Shown here in pieces: positions 45,420-54,137 of a DNA stretch of 64,000 nucleotides (its first letter is position 1; each line of letters opens with the position of its first letter). The notes below the pieces were generated by a model. That model was not told where the DNA came from. It worked only from the letters and a program-made list of their open reading frames with translations, and searched no databases. The DNA is from Streptomyces tanashiensis (lineage in GTDB: Bacteria; Actinomycetota; Actinomycetes; Streptomycetales; Streptomycetaceae). The DNA lies in NCBI RefSeq assembly GCF_014648895.1, contig NZ_BMRZ01000010.1, forward strand, positions 1 to 64,000, read 5' to 3'. Position numbers and translations under genes: made by a program.

Positions 45420-46601
45420 TCACAGCACGTCGAAACCGGTGATCCGGGACAGCTCGTGATAGTTGCCGCGCCGTGTCAGGTCGCCCTCGATCCGGAGGTC
45501 CCGCCGGTCCCGGTGGGCGTCGGTGGCGCGGTCGTACTCGGCTTCCGTGAGGTGGATGTGGATCTGCCGCTCCTGACCGACGAGGTCGCCGTTCTCCCTC
45601 ATCAGCCGGGCCACGACGGTCACATCGCCGGGGCCGATGTCTGCGGCGCGCTTGAGCTTCGTGGTCCGGCCCACGATCGTCACGCCGCGCTCGGGCGCCT
45701 GACGCCGGAGGTCCTGAGCGCCCTCGCGTAGGACGTGGACGTCCCTCGGGGAGAACGAAACCGGGGCGGTGTCGGCGGGAGCCGGCCAGCGCGGGGACCA
45801 GGCGAACGAGAGGGAGAAGCCGTGGAGCGTCGGCGAGTCTCGCCCATCGTGCCCGCCCATGCCGGCGAGGGCTTCGCAGAGGTCCGCCGAGATACCGAGG
45901 CGGGTGCCCGCCACGAACGGGTCGGAGTCGTCTCGCCTGTTCGCGAGCCCCGCTGCCCAGCGCGCGGCCGACACCGCCCCGTACATCCGGCGCGAGACCT
46001 TACGGGCGAACGGCTCCGGCGCCATGTCCCACTCGGGCACGTCCTCGAAGAGCTGTCCCGGCGACGCCGCCTCCTCCGGCAGGGGCACCTGCACCTGGAA
46101 GACGTAGCTTCCAGGACTCGACGGGCCGAACCGGGCCCTGTCGACGAAGTCCTTGGCCTTCTGGGGCTTGCGCCGCGGGTGGACCAGCCTCGGCCCGTCC
46201 AGCACGGTGTCGCACGCGGCCGCCATCAGCAGGTCCCGCGCGCTCGTGACCGCGAGCACCGCCGCTTGTACGGGGATGGTGCCCGAGGGCGTGCGCGGCA
46301 TGGTCCGGATGTACTGCACGTCGAGGCCGGACAGGGTCAGGTCCTGGTGCACGGCGGCCGGGGGCCGCCCCTCCAGCTCGGCGAGCGCGCCGATCAGATC
46401 GGCCATGCGATCCGCATAGTCGGCGAGCTCGCTGTCCATGGGAAGCAGTACGCGGCGCGGCCGACCGTCCGACTCCCGCTCCCAGCGGGTGCTGTAGCGG
46501 ACTCGGCCGCTCGGGCTCCAGCCCCTCTGTCGCAGATACCGTTCCACGTCGCGCGGCCGCAGCCGCTCCAGCTCGCGCTCGGGCACCCCTACTGCCGTCA
46601 T
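45420..46601 (-). CDS. Hypothetical protein (393 aa), DUF4365 partner
   Basis: I do not recognise this family. The protein is soluble, starts with a helical ERELERLRPRDVERYLRQRGW motif, and has a C-terminal Arg/Asp-rich strand region with HIHLTEAEYDRATDAH. The ATG at 46601 follows GGAGGT by about 8 bases and overlaps the DUF4365 gene stop (ATGA), so the pair is co-translated. It reads toward drmD on the same strand. A long open frame to 47162 is an artefact of frame overlap with the DUF4365 gene. A role as effector or sensor in a two-gene defence unit is inferred from location only. Confidence 0.65.
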   Translation of the reverse strand: MTAVGVPERELERLRPRDVERYLRQRGWSPSGRVRYSTRWERESDGRPRRVLLPMDSELADYADRMADLIGALAELEGRPPAAVHQDLTLSGLDVQYIRTMPRTPSGTIPVQAAVLAVTSARDLLMAAACDTVLDGPRLVHPRRKPQKAKDFVDRARFGPSSPGSYVFQVQVPLPEEAASPGQLFEDVPEWDMAPEPFARKVSRRMYGAVSAARWAAGLANRRDDSDPFVAGTRLGISADLCEALAGMGGHDGRDSPTLHGFSLSFAWSPRWPAPADTAPVSFSPRDVHVLREGAQDLRRQAPERGVTIVGRTTKLKRAADIGPGDVTVVARLMRENGDLVGQERQIHIHLTEAEYDRATDAHRDRRDLRIEGDLTRRGNYHELSRITGFDVL

Positions 46602-47098
46602 GGTGCGGGTACCTCCTCGCACGCCCGGTGGAAGAAATCGTGCAGCGCGTCGACCGTGAGTAGATTCTCCCTCGGGACAGTGACAGTGACACTCTTCTGT
46701 CCCTGCTGAATCGGCAGCGGGCGGTCTTCCAGCGAGACCCAGTACGCGGCGTGCCAGAGGATCAACTCGAGCTCGCTCACCTGGATGTAGGAGGCGGGGT
46801 TCTGCGGCACGAGGACGACCACCAGATAGCAGGGCACCTGCCGGCGGCCGCGCAACCGCTTGAACTGGTCGATCGTCAGGGTGATCTTGAGGCCGTCGGT
46901 GACGTCGAGTTCGCCGATCCTCCGGGTCTTCACCTGAAGGGCGATCTGGACGTCGAGCTCGGGGTCCTCGTGGTCCCGCCCGAGGATCATGTCCTTGCCG
47001 ATGTCCGGATAGGGCACAGCGACCTGGAATCCCGCCGCGGCGGCGATGACGGCCACGAAGGTCTCCCCGTACCACCCCTGGTGGTTGTTGTGCTCCAT
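46598..47098 (-). CDS. DUF4365 domain protein (PD-(D/E)xK nuclease-like)
   Basis: This 166-aa protein has the DUF4365 pattern: GWYGETFVAVIAAAAGF, DIGKDMILG and DVQIALQVKT, which supply the E...D...QxK residues of a restriction-like nuclease core. DUF4365 occurs alone or fused in defence-associated proteins. The start at 47098 (MEHNNHQGW) follows GGGGGCGG; an earlier start at 47155 would add an unlikely Trp/Arg-rich tail. Translational coupling with the 393-aa gene marks them as a functional pair. Confidence 0.8.
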   Translation of the reverse strand: MEHNNHQGWYGETFVAVIAAAAGFQVAVPYPDIGKDMILGRDHEDPELDVQIALQVKTRRIGELDVTDGLKITLTIDQFKRLRGRRQVPCYLVVVLVPQNPASYIQVSELELILWHAAYWVSLEDRPLPIQQGQKSVTVTVPRENLLTVDALHDFFHRACEEVPAP

Positions 47099-47249
47099 CC
47101 GCCCCCGCGCTCCGGTCGCAGGCCACCCGCCACGCACCCACGCCCGGAGTGACACCGATCACTGCCCGGCAGAGTAACCGAGCAGTGATCTTCCGTTAAG
47201 GGCAGATCCGGCCAGGGCCCTCGACTGTGTCAGGTCGCGTCGGGCGGGC

Positions 47250-49874
47250 TCACGCGGGACCCTCGGGAACGTCGTCGACGGGCCGACGGGCCTCCGCCAG
47301 CGCGACCGTGTGGACGAACCACTCCAGGACGCCTCGCAGCTCCTCGCCGTGGCCGGCGAAGACCTCCAGCGGGAACGAGGGACGCAGGTCCAGCTTCGCC
47401 TCCGCGAGGTCGACGCCCTCCACCTCGTTCAACCGCGCCATCAGCTCACGCCGCGGCATCTCGTCGTCGAAGGGCGGACGGCGCTTCAGGTGCTGGAAGA
47501 CCACCTCGGCGGTGCCCGTCACCGGATACAGGGCCAGGGGCCAGAGCGATCGGGCAGGAGCGCCGCCCAGGGACAGCATCGGGAAGCAGCTGGTCTCACT
47601 CTTCTTCCCGTAGTCGAGGGAGCCTCCCTGCTCCTCCCAGAACCGCAGGCTCGCGAGCACTCCCTCCGCGGTGCCGGGCGTCTGGTTGTCGCGCAACAGC
47701 GTCTCGAAGCGTGCCGCCGCGGTCTCCCCGTCGCGGATATCTCCGGAGTCTCCCGCCCCCTCGGCGGTTCGGACCGGCGCCTCGTCCTCGAAGTCGTCCT
47801 TGCCCACCAGAGCGGCCAGGTCCGCCGCTGTGAGCCGATGGGCCCGGCGAGCGCGACCCCATTCGTCGAACGGAATGCCCTCGGACTCCAGAACGCGCCG
47901 CGGGTCGGGCGCGTTCTCCTGTCCCTCGGGCCAGCGGAAACCGGGCGAGATCTTGCCGTCGGCCATCAGCACGCGATAGGCACCGTGCAGGGCGGGACGG
48001 GTGCTGATGTGGCTGCCGACCGCGACGGCATGGGTACCGATGAGGGCGGCGAGGTCACCGTACGTCGTCCACGTACCGGCCGGCATGCTCAGCAGTGCCC
48101 GGCGCAGCTCTCCCCAGCCGAACCACTCGGCGTCGGCGTGGACCACCCCGTCGATGGGCCCGGGCCACAGCTCCACGGCCCGGTCGCTCATCTCCTCGGC
48201 GCGCGCGAGGATCTCCGCCCTCCCCCAGCGCTCCTGGGCCGCGATGTGCTGGTTCATGCGCAGGGCGCTGGAGTCGAGGATCTGCTGCTTGCGGTGGAAG
48301 GGGTGGTTGGAGAGACGGGTGTTGTCGCCGGAGAGCGTGAGGTTGCCGAGGGTGTGCACCAGCTGGCTGTGCAGCTCCTCCGGGCTCTCGGCCTCTCCGG
48401 CCTCCTCCGCGAGGAGGTCGAACCACTGCTGGGCGGGGTGCTGCGGCAGCACGTGCTCCACGGTGAGCTTCGCCTTGCCGTAGTCGACGGGCTCGCTGGC
48501 GGCGTAGCTCTCCTCGAAGCGGCGCAGAATCTCGAAGCGCTGGTGCGAACGCCCCGACTTGTAGAAGGGTCGGCTGCGGATCGACTCCCGTGTCACCGCG
48601 TCGGAGGGCCAGACCCGCGTCCCCGTCTTGGAGGACAGAGCGCGTCGCACCGCGTCCGCGAGCGAACACCCGTTCTCCAGTTCCTTCTCCACCTCCTTGG
48701 GCAGCTCCATGAAGGTGCGGTTGTTGCCCGTGGTGGAGTTCCCGGCGAACAGGCGACGCACCATGTAGCTCTCGGCGTACGCCAGGGCGGCGCTCGCTTC
48801 CTTGGGGTCGCAGTCCCCCTCGTCCAGCCGGTCGAGCAGCTGAAGCGCGAGCGGATAGTGGGTCTGGCCGCCCCAGCGGGCGAGCCGCTCCAGGACCTCG
48901 CGCAGACCAGGATCGCTCTCCCTCGACGGCTCGACGATCCGCATGAGGCGACCGGCCCGTACATACAGCCGCGAGACCTCCGCCTCCAGTGCGTCCTCGT
49001 CCGAACTGATCGGTTCGAGACGCTTCTTCTGGTCCCGGTAGATCTCGCTCTGCTTGGCCCGGTTGTCACCGTCGACGACCAGGTCGAGCCAGACGAGCAG
49101 CTCCAGCCTGGCCGGGCCGAGCAGCTCCTGCATCGGCAGCCATTGGGTGCGGTAGACGGCCTCGCCACGCTTGGGGAGGCACATGAAGAGGTAGTTGCGC
49201 AGCAGATCGCTCTGACTGAGGCCGACACCCGTGTTGTTGATGGACTCGAAGATCCGGTAGACGTTGTCGCCCTCGGCGGCGGTGATCGAGACGATGGAGA
49301 GGAAGTTCCTGAGCACGGACTCCACGGCGGCGGTCCACTCCTCGCCGGCGCGCTCCTCGCCCTCGGTCAGAGCGGCCAGGAAGAACCGGTACGCGCCACC
49401 GATGTTGCCCGGACCACCGGCGGTGGGGAGCGACTCCACACAGGCGACGAACGCCTCACGGTCGGCCTGCGTCGGCAGCAGACGGTAGTGGTCGTTCCCG
49501 TCCTGGTAGCCGTTGACCAGGATGAGGTCGTGAATCCGGGCTGCCTTCTTCTCCCGCCCCTGAGCCCGGTGCCGGTCCCGCAGGGCGGTGAAGGCGAGCA
49601 TCAGCGTGGTCAGCCGCTGTTGGCCGTCCACGACGAGCCAGCGCTGCATCCCGCCCGCCGCGATCCGCTCGGGCGCGAGCACCACCGACCCGAGGAAGTG
49701 AGCCGCCGGCTCCCTGCCCTCCAGCTTGTCCTCGACGAGCTCCAGCACGTCGTCCCACAGCTGCCGCAGCTCGTCACGCTGCCAGGTGTAGGTGCGCTGA
49801 TACAGCGGGACCTGGAACTGCGTCTCACCGTGCACCAGTTTGCTGAACGTCGTCTCCTGCGCGTGCACGCCCAT
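47250..49874 (-). CDS. GmrSD-type (DUF262-DUF1524) protein fused to ATL-like domain
   Basis: This 874-aa protein has an N-terminal DUF262 with the family NTPase/ParB-like motifs LYQRTYTW (24-31) and VVDGQQRLTTL (82-91). A DUF1524 HNH nuclease follows (EHVLPQHP 472-479 and HTLGNLTLSGDNTRLSN about 506-522). Residues 590-670 resemble an MGMT/alkyltransferase-like DNA-binding domain: TWTTYGDLAALIG and STRPALHGAYRVL, where the reactive Cys of PCHR is absent. The last 170 residues are unassigned. GmrSD-like enzymes are type IV restriction factors that cut modified DNA. The extra domain could read base modification or damage. It is divergent from the helicase gene. Confidence 0.85.
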   Translation of the reverse strand: MGVHAQETTFSKLVHGETQFQVPLYQRTYTWQRDELRQLWDDVLELVEDKLEGREPAAHFLGSVVLAPERIAAGGMQRWLVVDGQQRLTTLMLAFTALRDRHRAQGREKKAARIHDLILVNGYQDGNDHYRLLPTQADREAFVACVESLPTAGGPGNIGGAYRFFLAALTEGEERAGEEWTAAVESVLRNFLSIVSITAAEGDNVYRIFESINNTGVGLSQSDLLRNYLFMCLPKRGEAVYRTQWLPMQELLGPARLELLVWLDLVVDGDNRAKQSEIYRDQKKRLEPISSDEDALEAEVSRLYVRAGRLMRIVEPSRESDPGLREVLERLARWGGQTHYPLALQLLDRLDEGDCDPKEASAALAYAESYMVRRLFAGNSTTGNNRTFMELPKEVEKELENGCSLADAVRRALSSKTGTRVWPSDAVTRESIRSRPFYKSGRSHQRFEILRRFEESYAASEPVDYGKAKLTVEHVLPQHPAQQWFDLLAEEAGEAESPEELHSQLVHTLGNLTLSGDNTRLSNHPFHRKQQILDSSALRMNQHIAAQERWGRAEILARAEEMSDRAVELWPGPIDGVVHADAEWFGWGELRRALLSMPAGTWTTYGDLAALIGTHAVAVGSHISTRPALHGAYRVLMADGKISPGFRWPEGQENAPDPRRVLESEGIPFDEWGRARRAHRLTAADLAALVGKDDFEDEAPVRTAEGAGDSGDIRDGETAAARFETLLRDNQTPGTAEGVLASLRFWEEQGGSLDYGKKSETSCFPMLSLGGAPARSLWPLALYPVTGTAEVVFQHLKRRPPFDDEMPRRELMARLNEVEGVDLAEAKLDLRPSFPLEVFAGHGEELRGVLEWFVHTVALAEARRPVDDVPEGPA

Positions 49875-49912
49875 CCCCTCCCCGACTCTTGCCCCGTCGG
49901 CCCGCCATTGTG

Positions 49913-49928
49913 CCGTACCCGGGTACGG
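49913..49928. promoter_or_regulatory. Perfect 16-base palindrome in divergent promoter
   Basis: CCGTACCCGGGTACGG is a perfect palindrome centred in the 94-base gap between the GmrSD-like and RelE-UvrD genes, 41 bases from one start and 39 from the other. It is a good operator candidate for a shared repressor, possibly the RelE-like N-terminus itself. Confidence 0.55.
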
Positions 49929-49968
49929 TGATCAGCGGAATCGACGACCGTACGACCGGGGGCGCACT

Positions 49969-52164
49969 ATGGCGACACTGGGAATCCACAAGGACTTCCT
50001 CCTGGAGTTCGCCAAGTTGGAGAAGCCTGTCCAGAAACGTGTGCATGAGGTCTTCGACAAGTTCCGGGAGCACCGGCACGCGGGCCTGCACCTGGAGAAG
50101 CTGGAGAAGTCCCGCGACCCGCGTATCCGGACCATCCGCATCAACCAGTTCATGCGCGGCGTGGTGCTGGCTCCGGAGGTGGGGGACAGCTTCCTCCTGC
50201 TCAAGGTCATGCCTCACGACGACGCCATCGCCTGGGCGGCCAAGCACAGGGCGACCGTCAACTCGGCCACCCATGGAATCGAGTTGCGCGACGACGTCGC
50301 TCTGGAACGCGCGACGGCCGGCATCGACCCCCTTCCGGACGACCGGCCCGGTTCCGCCGAAGGCACCGAGCGGCTGTTCGGAGGGGTCGCCGACAAGGAC
50401 CTGATCAAGCTGGGCATCGATGCCGACCTGCTTCCCCTGGTCCGGCATCTCGGCACCGAAGCCCATCTCGACGCCCTGCACAAGATCCTTCCCGAGCAGC
50501 AGTACGACGTGCTGGCCGGGCTTGCGGCGGGCATGACGCCGGAGGACGTGTGGCGCGAGGTCGTCGCCGTACAGCTGGAGCAGCGCTCCGCGACACCGCG
50601 CGAAGCACGGGCTCCACGGACCGAGCCGCCCGCGACCCCGGTCGAGCAGGACGAGTTCTCCGCGGCCATGGCACGGTCCCAGGGGCGGATCGCGCTCGTC
50701 TCCGGCCCCGACGAGTTGACGGACATCCTGTCCCGGCCCTTCGATGCCTGGCGGATCTTCCTCCATCCCAGCCAGCGCAAGCTCGCCTACCGTTCCTCGT
50801 ACACGGGTCCTGCACGCGTCACCGGCGGCCCCGGCACCGGGAAGACCGTGGTCGCGCTGCACCGTGCCCTGCACCTCGCCCAGCAGCTGCCGGCGGACGC
50901 ACCCGACGAGGCGATCCTCCTGACCACCTTCACCCGCGACCTCGCGGCCGACCTGCGCAGCAACCTCGAACTCCTGATCCCCGAGCCCGCGCTGCGGGCG
51001 AAGATCCGAGTCGTCAACGTGGACGCCCTGGCCAACCAGATCGTCCGGGAGGACCACGGCGCACCGCTGGCGCTGGTAGCCGCACAGAAGGAGATCCTCA
51101 CCCGCTGGAGCCGGGCGGCCCAGAGGCTGGAGATCGATTTCACCGACGTCTTCCTCGACCACGAATGGCGGCACGTCATCCTGGCCCAGGACCTCCGGTC
51201 GCCGGAGACATACCTGAAGGCTTCCCGCTCCGGGCGGGGAGCTGCCCTCAGCCCGCTCAAGCGGGCCCAGGTGTGGCGCGCCGTCGAAGCGTTCACCCAG
51301 GAGCTGCGCCGGGCCGGCGAGTGGACCTTCCTCCAGGTGTGCGCGGAGGCCGCACGCATCCTTCAGGACCGAGGCGGGGACCGCCCCTTCCGCCATGTGG
51401 TGATCGACGAGGCGCAGGACCTCCACCCTGCCCAGTGGCGCATGCTGCGCGCTCTTGTCGCCCCGGGGCCGGACGACCTCTTCATCGCGGGCGACACCCA
51501 CCAACGGATCTACGGGAACCGGGTGTCCTTGCGTGGTCTCGGCATCTCGGTGTCCGGCCGGTCGACCCGGCTGCGCATCAACTACCGCACGACGAAGGAG
51601 ATCCTGACCTGGTCGACCCGGCTCCTCGCCGACGCGAGCGTGGACGACATGGACGGCGGGCAGGAATCACTCGTCGGCTACCGGTCCGCGTACCGGGGCG
51701 CCAGGCCGGAACTCGGGGGCGCAGCCACCAAGCCAGAGGAGATCGCGGGCCTGGTCGCCCGGATCTCCGAGTGGATCGGGACGGGGGTCGCGCCGCACGA
51801 GATCGGTGTCGCCGTGCGGTACGTCCAGCTGGGCAAGGACATCGCCCAGGCCTTGGAGCAGGCGGGGATTCCCTCGCTCGTCCTGGGGGCGTCGGTGGCA
51901 GCCGGTGACGGAGTCCGGATCGGGACCATGCATCGCATGAAGGGGCTCGAATTCCGCTGCGTGGCCGTCGCCGGTGTGAGCGACACGGTCGTACCGATGC
52001 AGAGCGCCCTCACTCCGGAGGAGGTCGATCCCCAGCAGCACCGAGAGGATCTCATGGGCGAACTGAGTCTGCTGTTCGTCGCCTGCACGCGGGCGAGGGA
52101 CGCCTTGCGTGTCTCCTGGCACGGCATCCCGAGCCCCTTCCTCCCCGAACGGGTCACCGCCTGA
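49969..52164 (+). CDS. RelE-like/UvrD helicase fusion protein
   Basis: This 731-aa protein has an N-terminal RelE/ParE toxin-like fold (1-95: FAKLEKPVQKRVHEVFDKF, TIRINQFMRGVV, LLKVMPHDDAIAWAAKH), a linker, and a UvrD/Rep superfamily 1 helicase. Helicase motifs are GGPGTGKT (286-293), VIDEAQDLHPAQW (478-490), RLRINYRTT and MHRMKGLEF, with a C-terminal LLFVACTRARDAL. No nuclease domain is seen. RelE-fused UvrD helicases occur in actinomycete defence islands. The ATG at 49969 follows GGGGG by about 8 bases. Confidence 0.88.
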   Translation: MATLGIHKDFLLEFAKLEKPVQKRVHEVFDKFREHRHAGLHLEKLEKSRDPRIRTIRINQFMRGVVLAPEVGDSFLLLKVMPHDDAIAWAAKHRATVNSATHGIELRDDVALERATAGIDPLPDDRPGSAEGTERLFGGVADKDLIKLGIDADLLPLVRHLGTEAHLDALHKILPEQQYDVLAGLAAGMTPEDVWREVVAVQLEQRSATPREARAPRTEPPATPVEQDEFSAAMARSQGRIALVSGPDELTDILSRPFDAWRIFLHPSQRKLAYRSSYTGPARVTGGPGTGKTVVALHRALHLAQQLPADAPDEAILLTTFTRDLAADLRSNLELLIPEPALRAKIRVVNVDALANQIVREDHGAPLALVAAQKEILTRWSRAAQRLEIDFTDVFLDHEWRHVILAQDLRSPETYLKASRSGRGAALSPLKRAQVWRAVEAFTQELRRAGEWTFLQVCAEAARILQDRGGDRPFRHVVIDEAQDLHPAQWRMLRALVAPGPDDLFIAGDTHQRIYGNRVSLRGLGISVSGRSTRLRINYRTTKEILTWSTRLLADASVDDMDGGQESLVGYRSAYRGARPELGGAATKPEEIAGLVARISEWIGTGVAPHEIGVAVRYVQLGKDIAQALEQAGIPSLVLGASVAAGDGVRIGTMHRMKGLEFRCVAVAGVSDTVVPMQSALTPEEVDPQQHREDLMGELSLLFVACTRARDALRVSWHGIPSPFLPERVTA

Positions 52165-52197
52165 GGCCGCCGGCTCATGGGACAGAGCAACACCGGA

Positions 52198-52227
52198 ACG
52201 GCCTGTCGGCCCTGGTTCACAGGCCGT
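52198..52227 (+). terminator. Hairpin downstream of RelE-UvrD gene
   Basis: ACGGCCTGT and ACAGGCCGT form a 9-base stem with a 12-base loop starting 34 bases after the stop codon. No other gene reads through it. Confidence 0.6.
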
Positions 52228-52523
52228 GCTCGTCCCGGGCGGCCAGACGGAGGTAGGCGGTGAGGGCGTGCCAGGGCGGGACTCGCCGGCGACGGTGCGC
52301 TCCCCGCTGACGGTACCTGCGGAGTAGACCCGTCAATCAGCGCGATGCCGACCCCGCGAGGCATTGTTCCAGCACGTGGAGCAGCCTCCGAGTCATGTCA
52401 ACTCACGCGACCCTGCGGCACCTTGCCCTCACCTGTAGTGTCGTCGGCAGCTCCTCCCCCCTCGGAGAGCTGCTGCAGGGCCAAGTCCGCAACGCCCACA
52501 CCGCGCACCCACAAAACCCCAGG

Positions 52524-52595
52524 TCAGTCGCCCTTCTTCACCGGCTCCAGGATCGCCACGCACTCCACGTGGTGCGTCATCGGAAAGACGTCAGC
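52524..52595 (-). pseudogene. 3' fragment of a TrmA/RlmD-type RNA (uracil-5) methyltransferase; putative attL
   Basis: The minus strand encodes VFPMTHHVECVAILEP, a Lys-rich end and a stop: the C-terminal signature of class I SAM-dependent RNA uracil methyltransferases (the RlmD/TrmA family). Upstream of about 52,595 the match stops abruptly and no gene body exists, so this is a displaced 3' end. That is what remains at one junction when an element integrates into the end of a gene. The rest of the 52,165-52,788 gap shows no gene I can support, apart from the terminator at 52,198-52,227 and a doubtful 39-aa frame at 52,217-52,336. Confidence 0.7.
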
Positions 52596-52788
52596 CGAAC
52601 CCGAGACCCTCATAGTCGCAGGTCACCGCGCTTCTGCGCCCGCTCCGAGCACCCTTTCTGCGGCCCGGAGCGTCAAATGAGCGTCATGGCCATCAGGGGA
52701 CACGCCTCTCCGGACCTCAACGTCTTCCACAAGCAGACCGCCCACTCTCCTTGGTCACCATGTCATCTGCCGCCGTGCCTGCCGTTCC

Positions 52789-54021
52789 TTACTCTCCCTG
52801 CCGTGACCCCCCTTCGCGGCCGGCACATCGAGCGCAGGACGCCGCCGCGGGAGAAGCCGGCGCTCCTACCTCCAGCTCAGGGGAACCGACGCTGGTGGGC
52901 GAGCCGCCGACAATAAGTTCCCTGGCTCGATGCAAGGCCTCGCGGAGGGGTGCACACACCAAGGCAATGCTGGCGAGCCCAGCAGCACCCAAGAGATCGG
53001 GGACGATGCCCCCTTCCGGGAAGAGGAATGCCCCGACAACGAGGCCCACAGCCACAGCCATCCTTCCCAAACCCGCGAGTAGGCGGTCCCTAAGCGGCTC
53101 AGCCGTTGCCCCCACCACCTCCACCTCTGGCGCTTCCGCCAGGAGTACGCCCTCAATGATCACCAGACTGTCGTGCTGGTGACGTGGGCGGCAGCTCTGA
53201 CGTAGAGCGCCCGCAGCGAGCAAGGCCATGTCTCGAACTGCTCTGTCGCGGTCTGCTCCCTGAGAGAAGAGGTAGCGCTGGCTTGCACTGGAAAGTGCCG
53301 CAATCAGGCGTTCTGCGGTGACCCTCGCCCCTTCACGGGCCTCCGGCGGCATCGTGCGGGTTGTGTGGCGTGCCTGCGCACTCAGAGAGTTACAGAGCCG
53401 ACTGAGGCCCCTGCCGTATACCTCAAGTGCCGAATCCTGCGTACGGCGGTTGGCCGGGAAGAGGACCAACTCCAAGAAGCGGACTGAATCCACCGTAGCG
53501 ACCCCAGCCGCGTCCGAAACAACGGCAGCCCTGTAGTCAGCCGCCATGAGCGTAAGCGAGATGGCAGTGAAGCCAGCAACGACCCCGGGCATCCAAGGCG
53601 CGACCGCGCCCCCGGACCACGCTGCCCACCAGAACGGAACCACCGTAACCACGACGGGAACCACCTGCAGAAGAGCTGAGACGCACCGCCCGGCGACGAT
53701 ACGGTGCCACCGGTCAACGAGGTCGCACCTGTCCGGCCAGGCTTCCGCCGGTACATCGAGGCGCTCCAGTTCAGCGAGCAGAGCATCGACGCGCCTTTCG
53801 GCAGCGTTGCGACGAACACGCCTCACCCCAGGTAGGCGATACACTCCGCCGCCCAGTACACGGGTGCGGCTCCGCCACAGCGTGGCGATCCACACGGCCT
53901 CGAAGAAAGTCCACCAGCCCCAGAGAAACGAGATGTTCCCGAATTCCGTGTGCGTCATGACCAGCAGGGTGACAGCTGCACTGACAGTGATGCCGCTTGA
54001 CCTTCGATGGGCGCGACTCAA
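52789..54021 (-). CDS. Hypothetical membrane protein (410 aa)
   Basis: I recognise no family. Membrane segments are predicted near residues 12-50 (TVSAAVTLLVM, FFEAVWIATLW), 115-135 (LLQVVPVVVTVVPFWW), 142-160 and 320-360. Between them is a large cytoplasmic helical region resembling nucleotide-sensor-linked membrane effectors only loosely. The TTG start at 54021 is uncertain; an ATG further in (MTHTEFGNISFLWGWW) is an alternative. The DNA is lower in GC than the neighbouring islands, matching imported cargo. It is the gene nearest the presumed attL. Confidence 0.6.
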   Translation of the reverse strand: MSRAHRRSSGITVSAAVTLLVMTHTEFGNISFLWGWWTFFEAVWIATLWRSRTRVLGGGVYRLPGVRRVRRNAAERRVDALLAELERLDVPAEAWPDRCDLVDRWHRIVAGRCVSALLQVVPVVVTVVPFWWAAWSGGAVAPWMPGVVAGFTAISLTLMAADYRAAVVSDAAGVATVDSVRFLELVLFPANRRTQDSALEVYGRGLSRLCNSLSAQARHTTRTMPPEAREGARVTAERLIAALSSASQRYLFSQGADRDRAVRDMALLAAGALRQSCRPRHQHDSLVIIEGVLLAEAPEVEVVGATAEPLRDRLLAGLGRMAVAVGLVVGAFLFPEGGIVPDLLGAAGLASIALVCAPLREALHRARELIVGGSPTSVGSPELEVGAPASPAAASCARCAGREGGSRQGE

Positions 54022-54137
54022 CGACCACGCATCGCGCTAATCAGTCTGCCCACGGCGGTCGAGCGCGCCACAGTGCCACGACGAAGCCGCTGCTCCCCGA
54101 TGCGGAACTGCGAAACCGGAACTCTGTTTGGATACAG

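Noticed and set aside
45420..47162. 580-aa minus-strand frame
   Set aside because: The upstream third overlaps the DUF4365 gene in another frame; the real gene starts at 46601 with GGAGGT.
19877..52164. Whole defence island as part of the integrative element
   Set aside because: The displaced gene end at 52.5 kb and the GC shift place the element boundary to the right of these genes.
52217..52336. 39-aa minus-strand ORF
   Set aside because: Begins at an unsupported TTG, is Arg-rich, overlaps the terminator stem; too weak to call.
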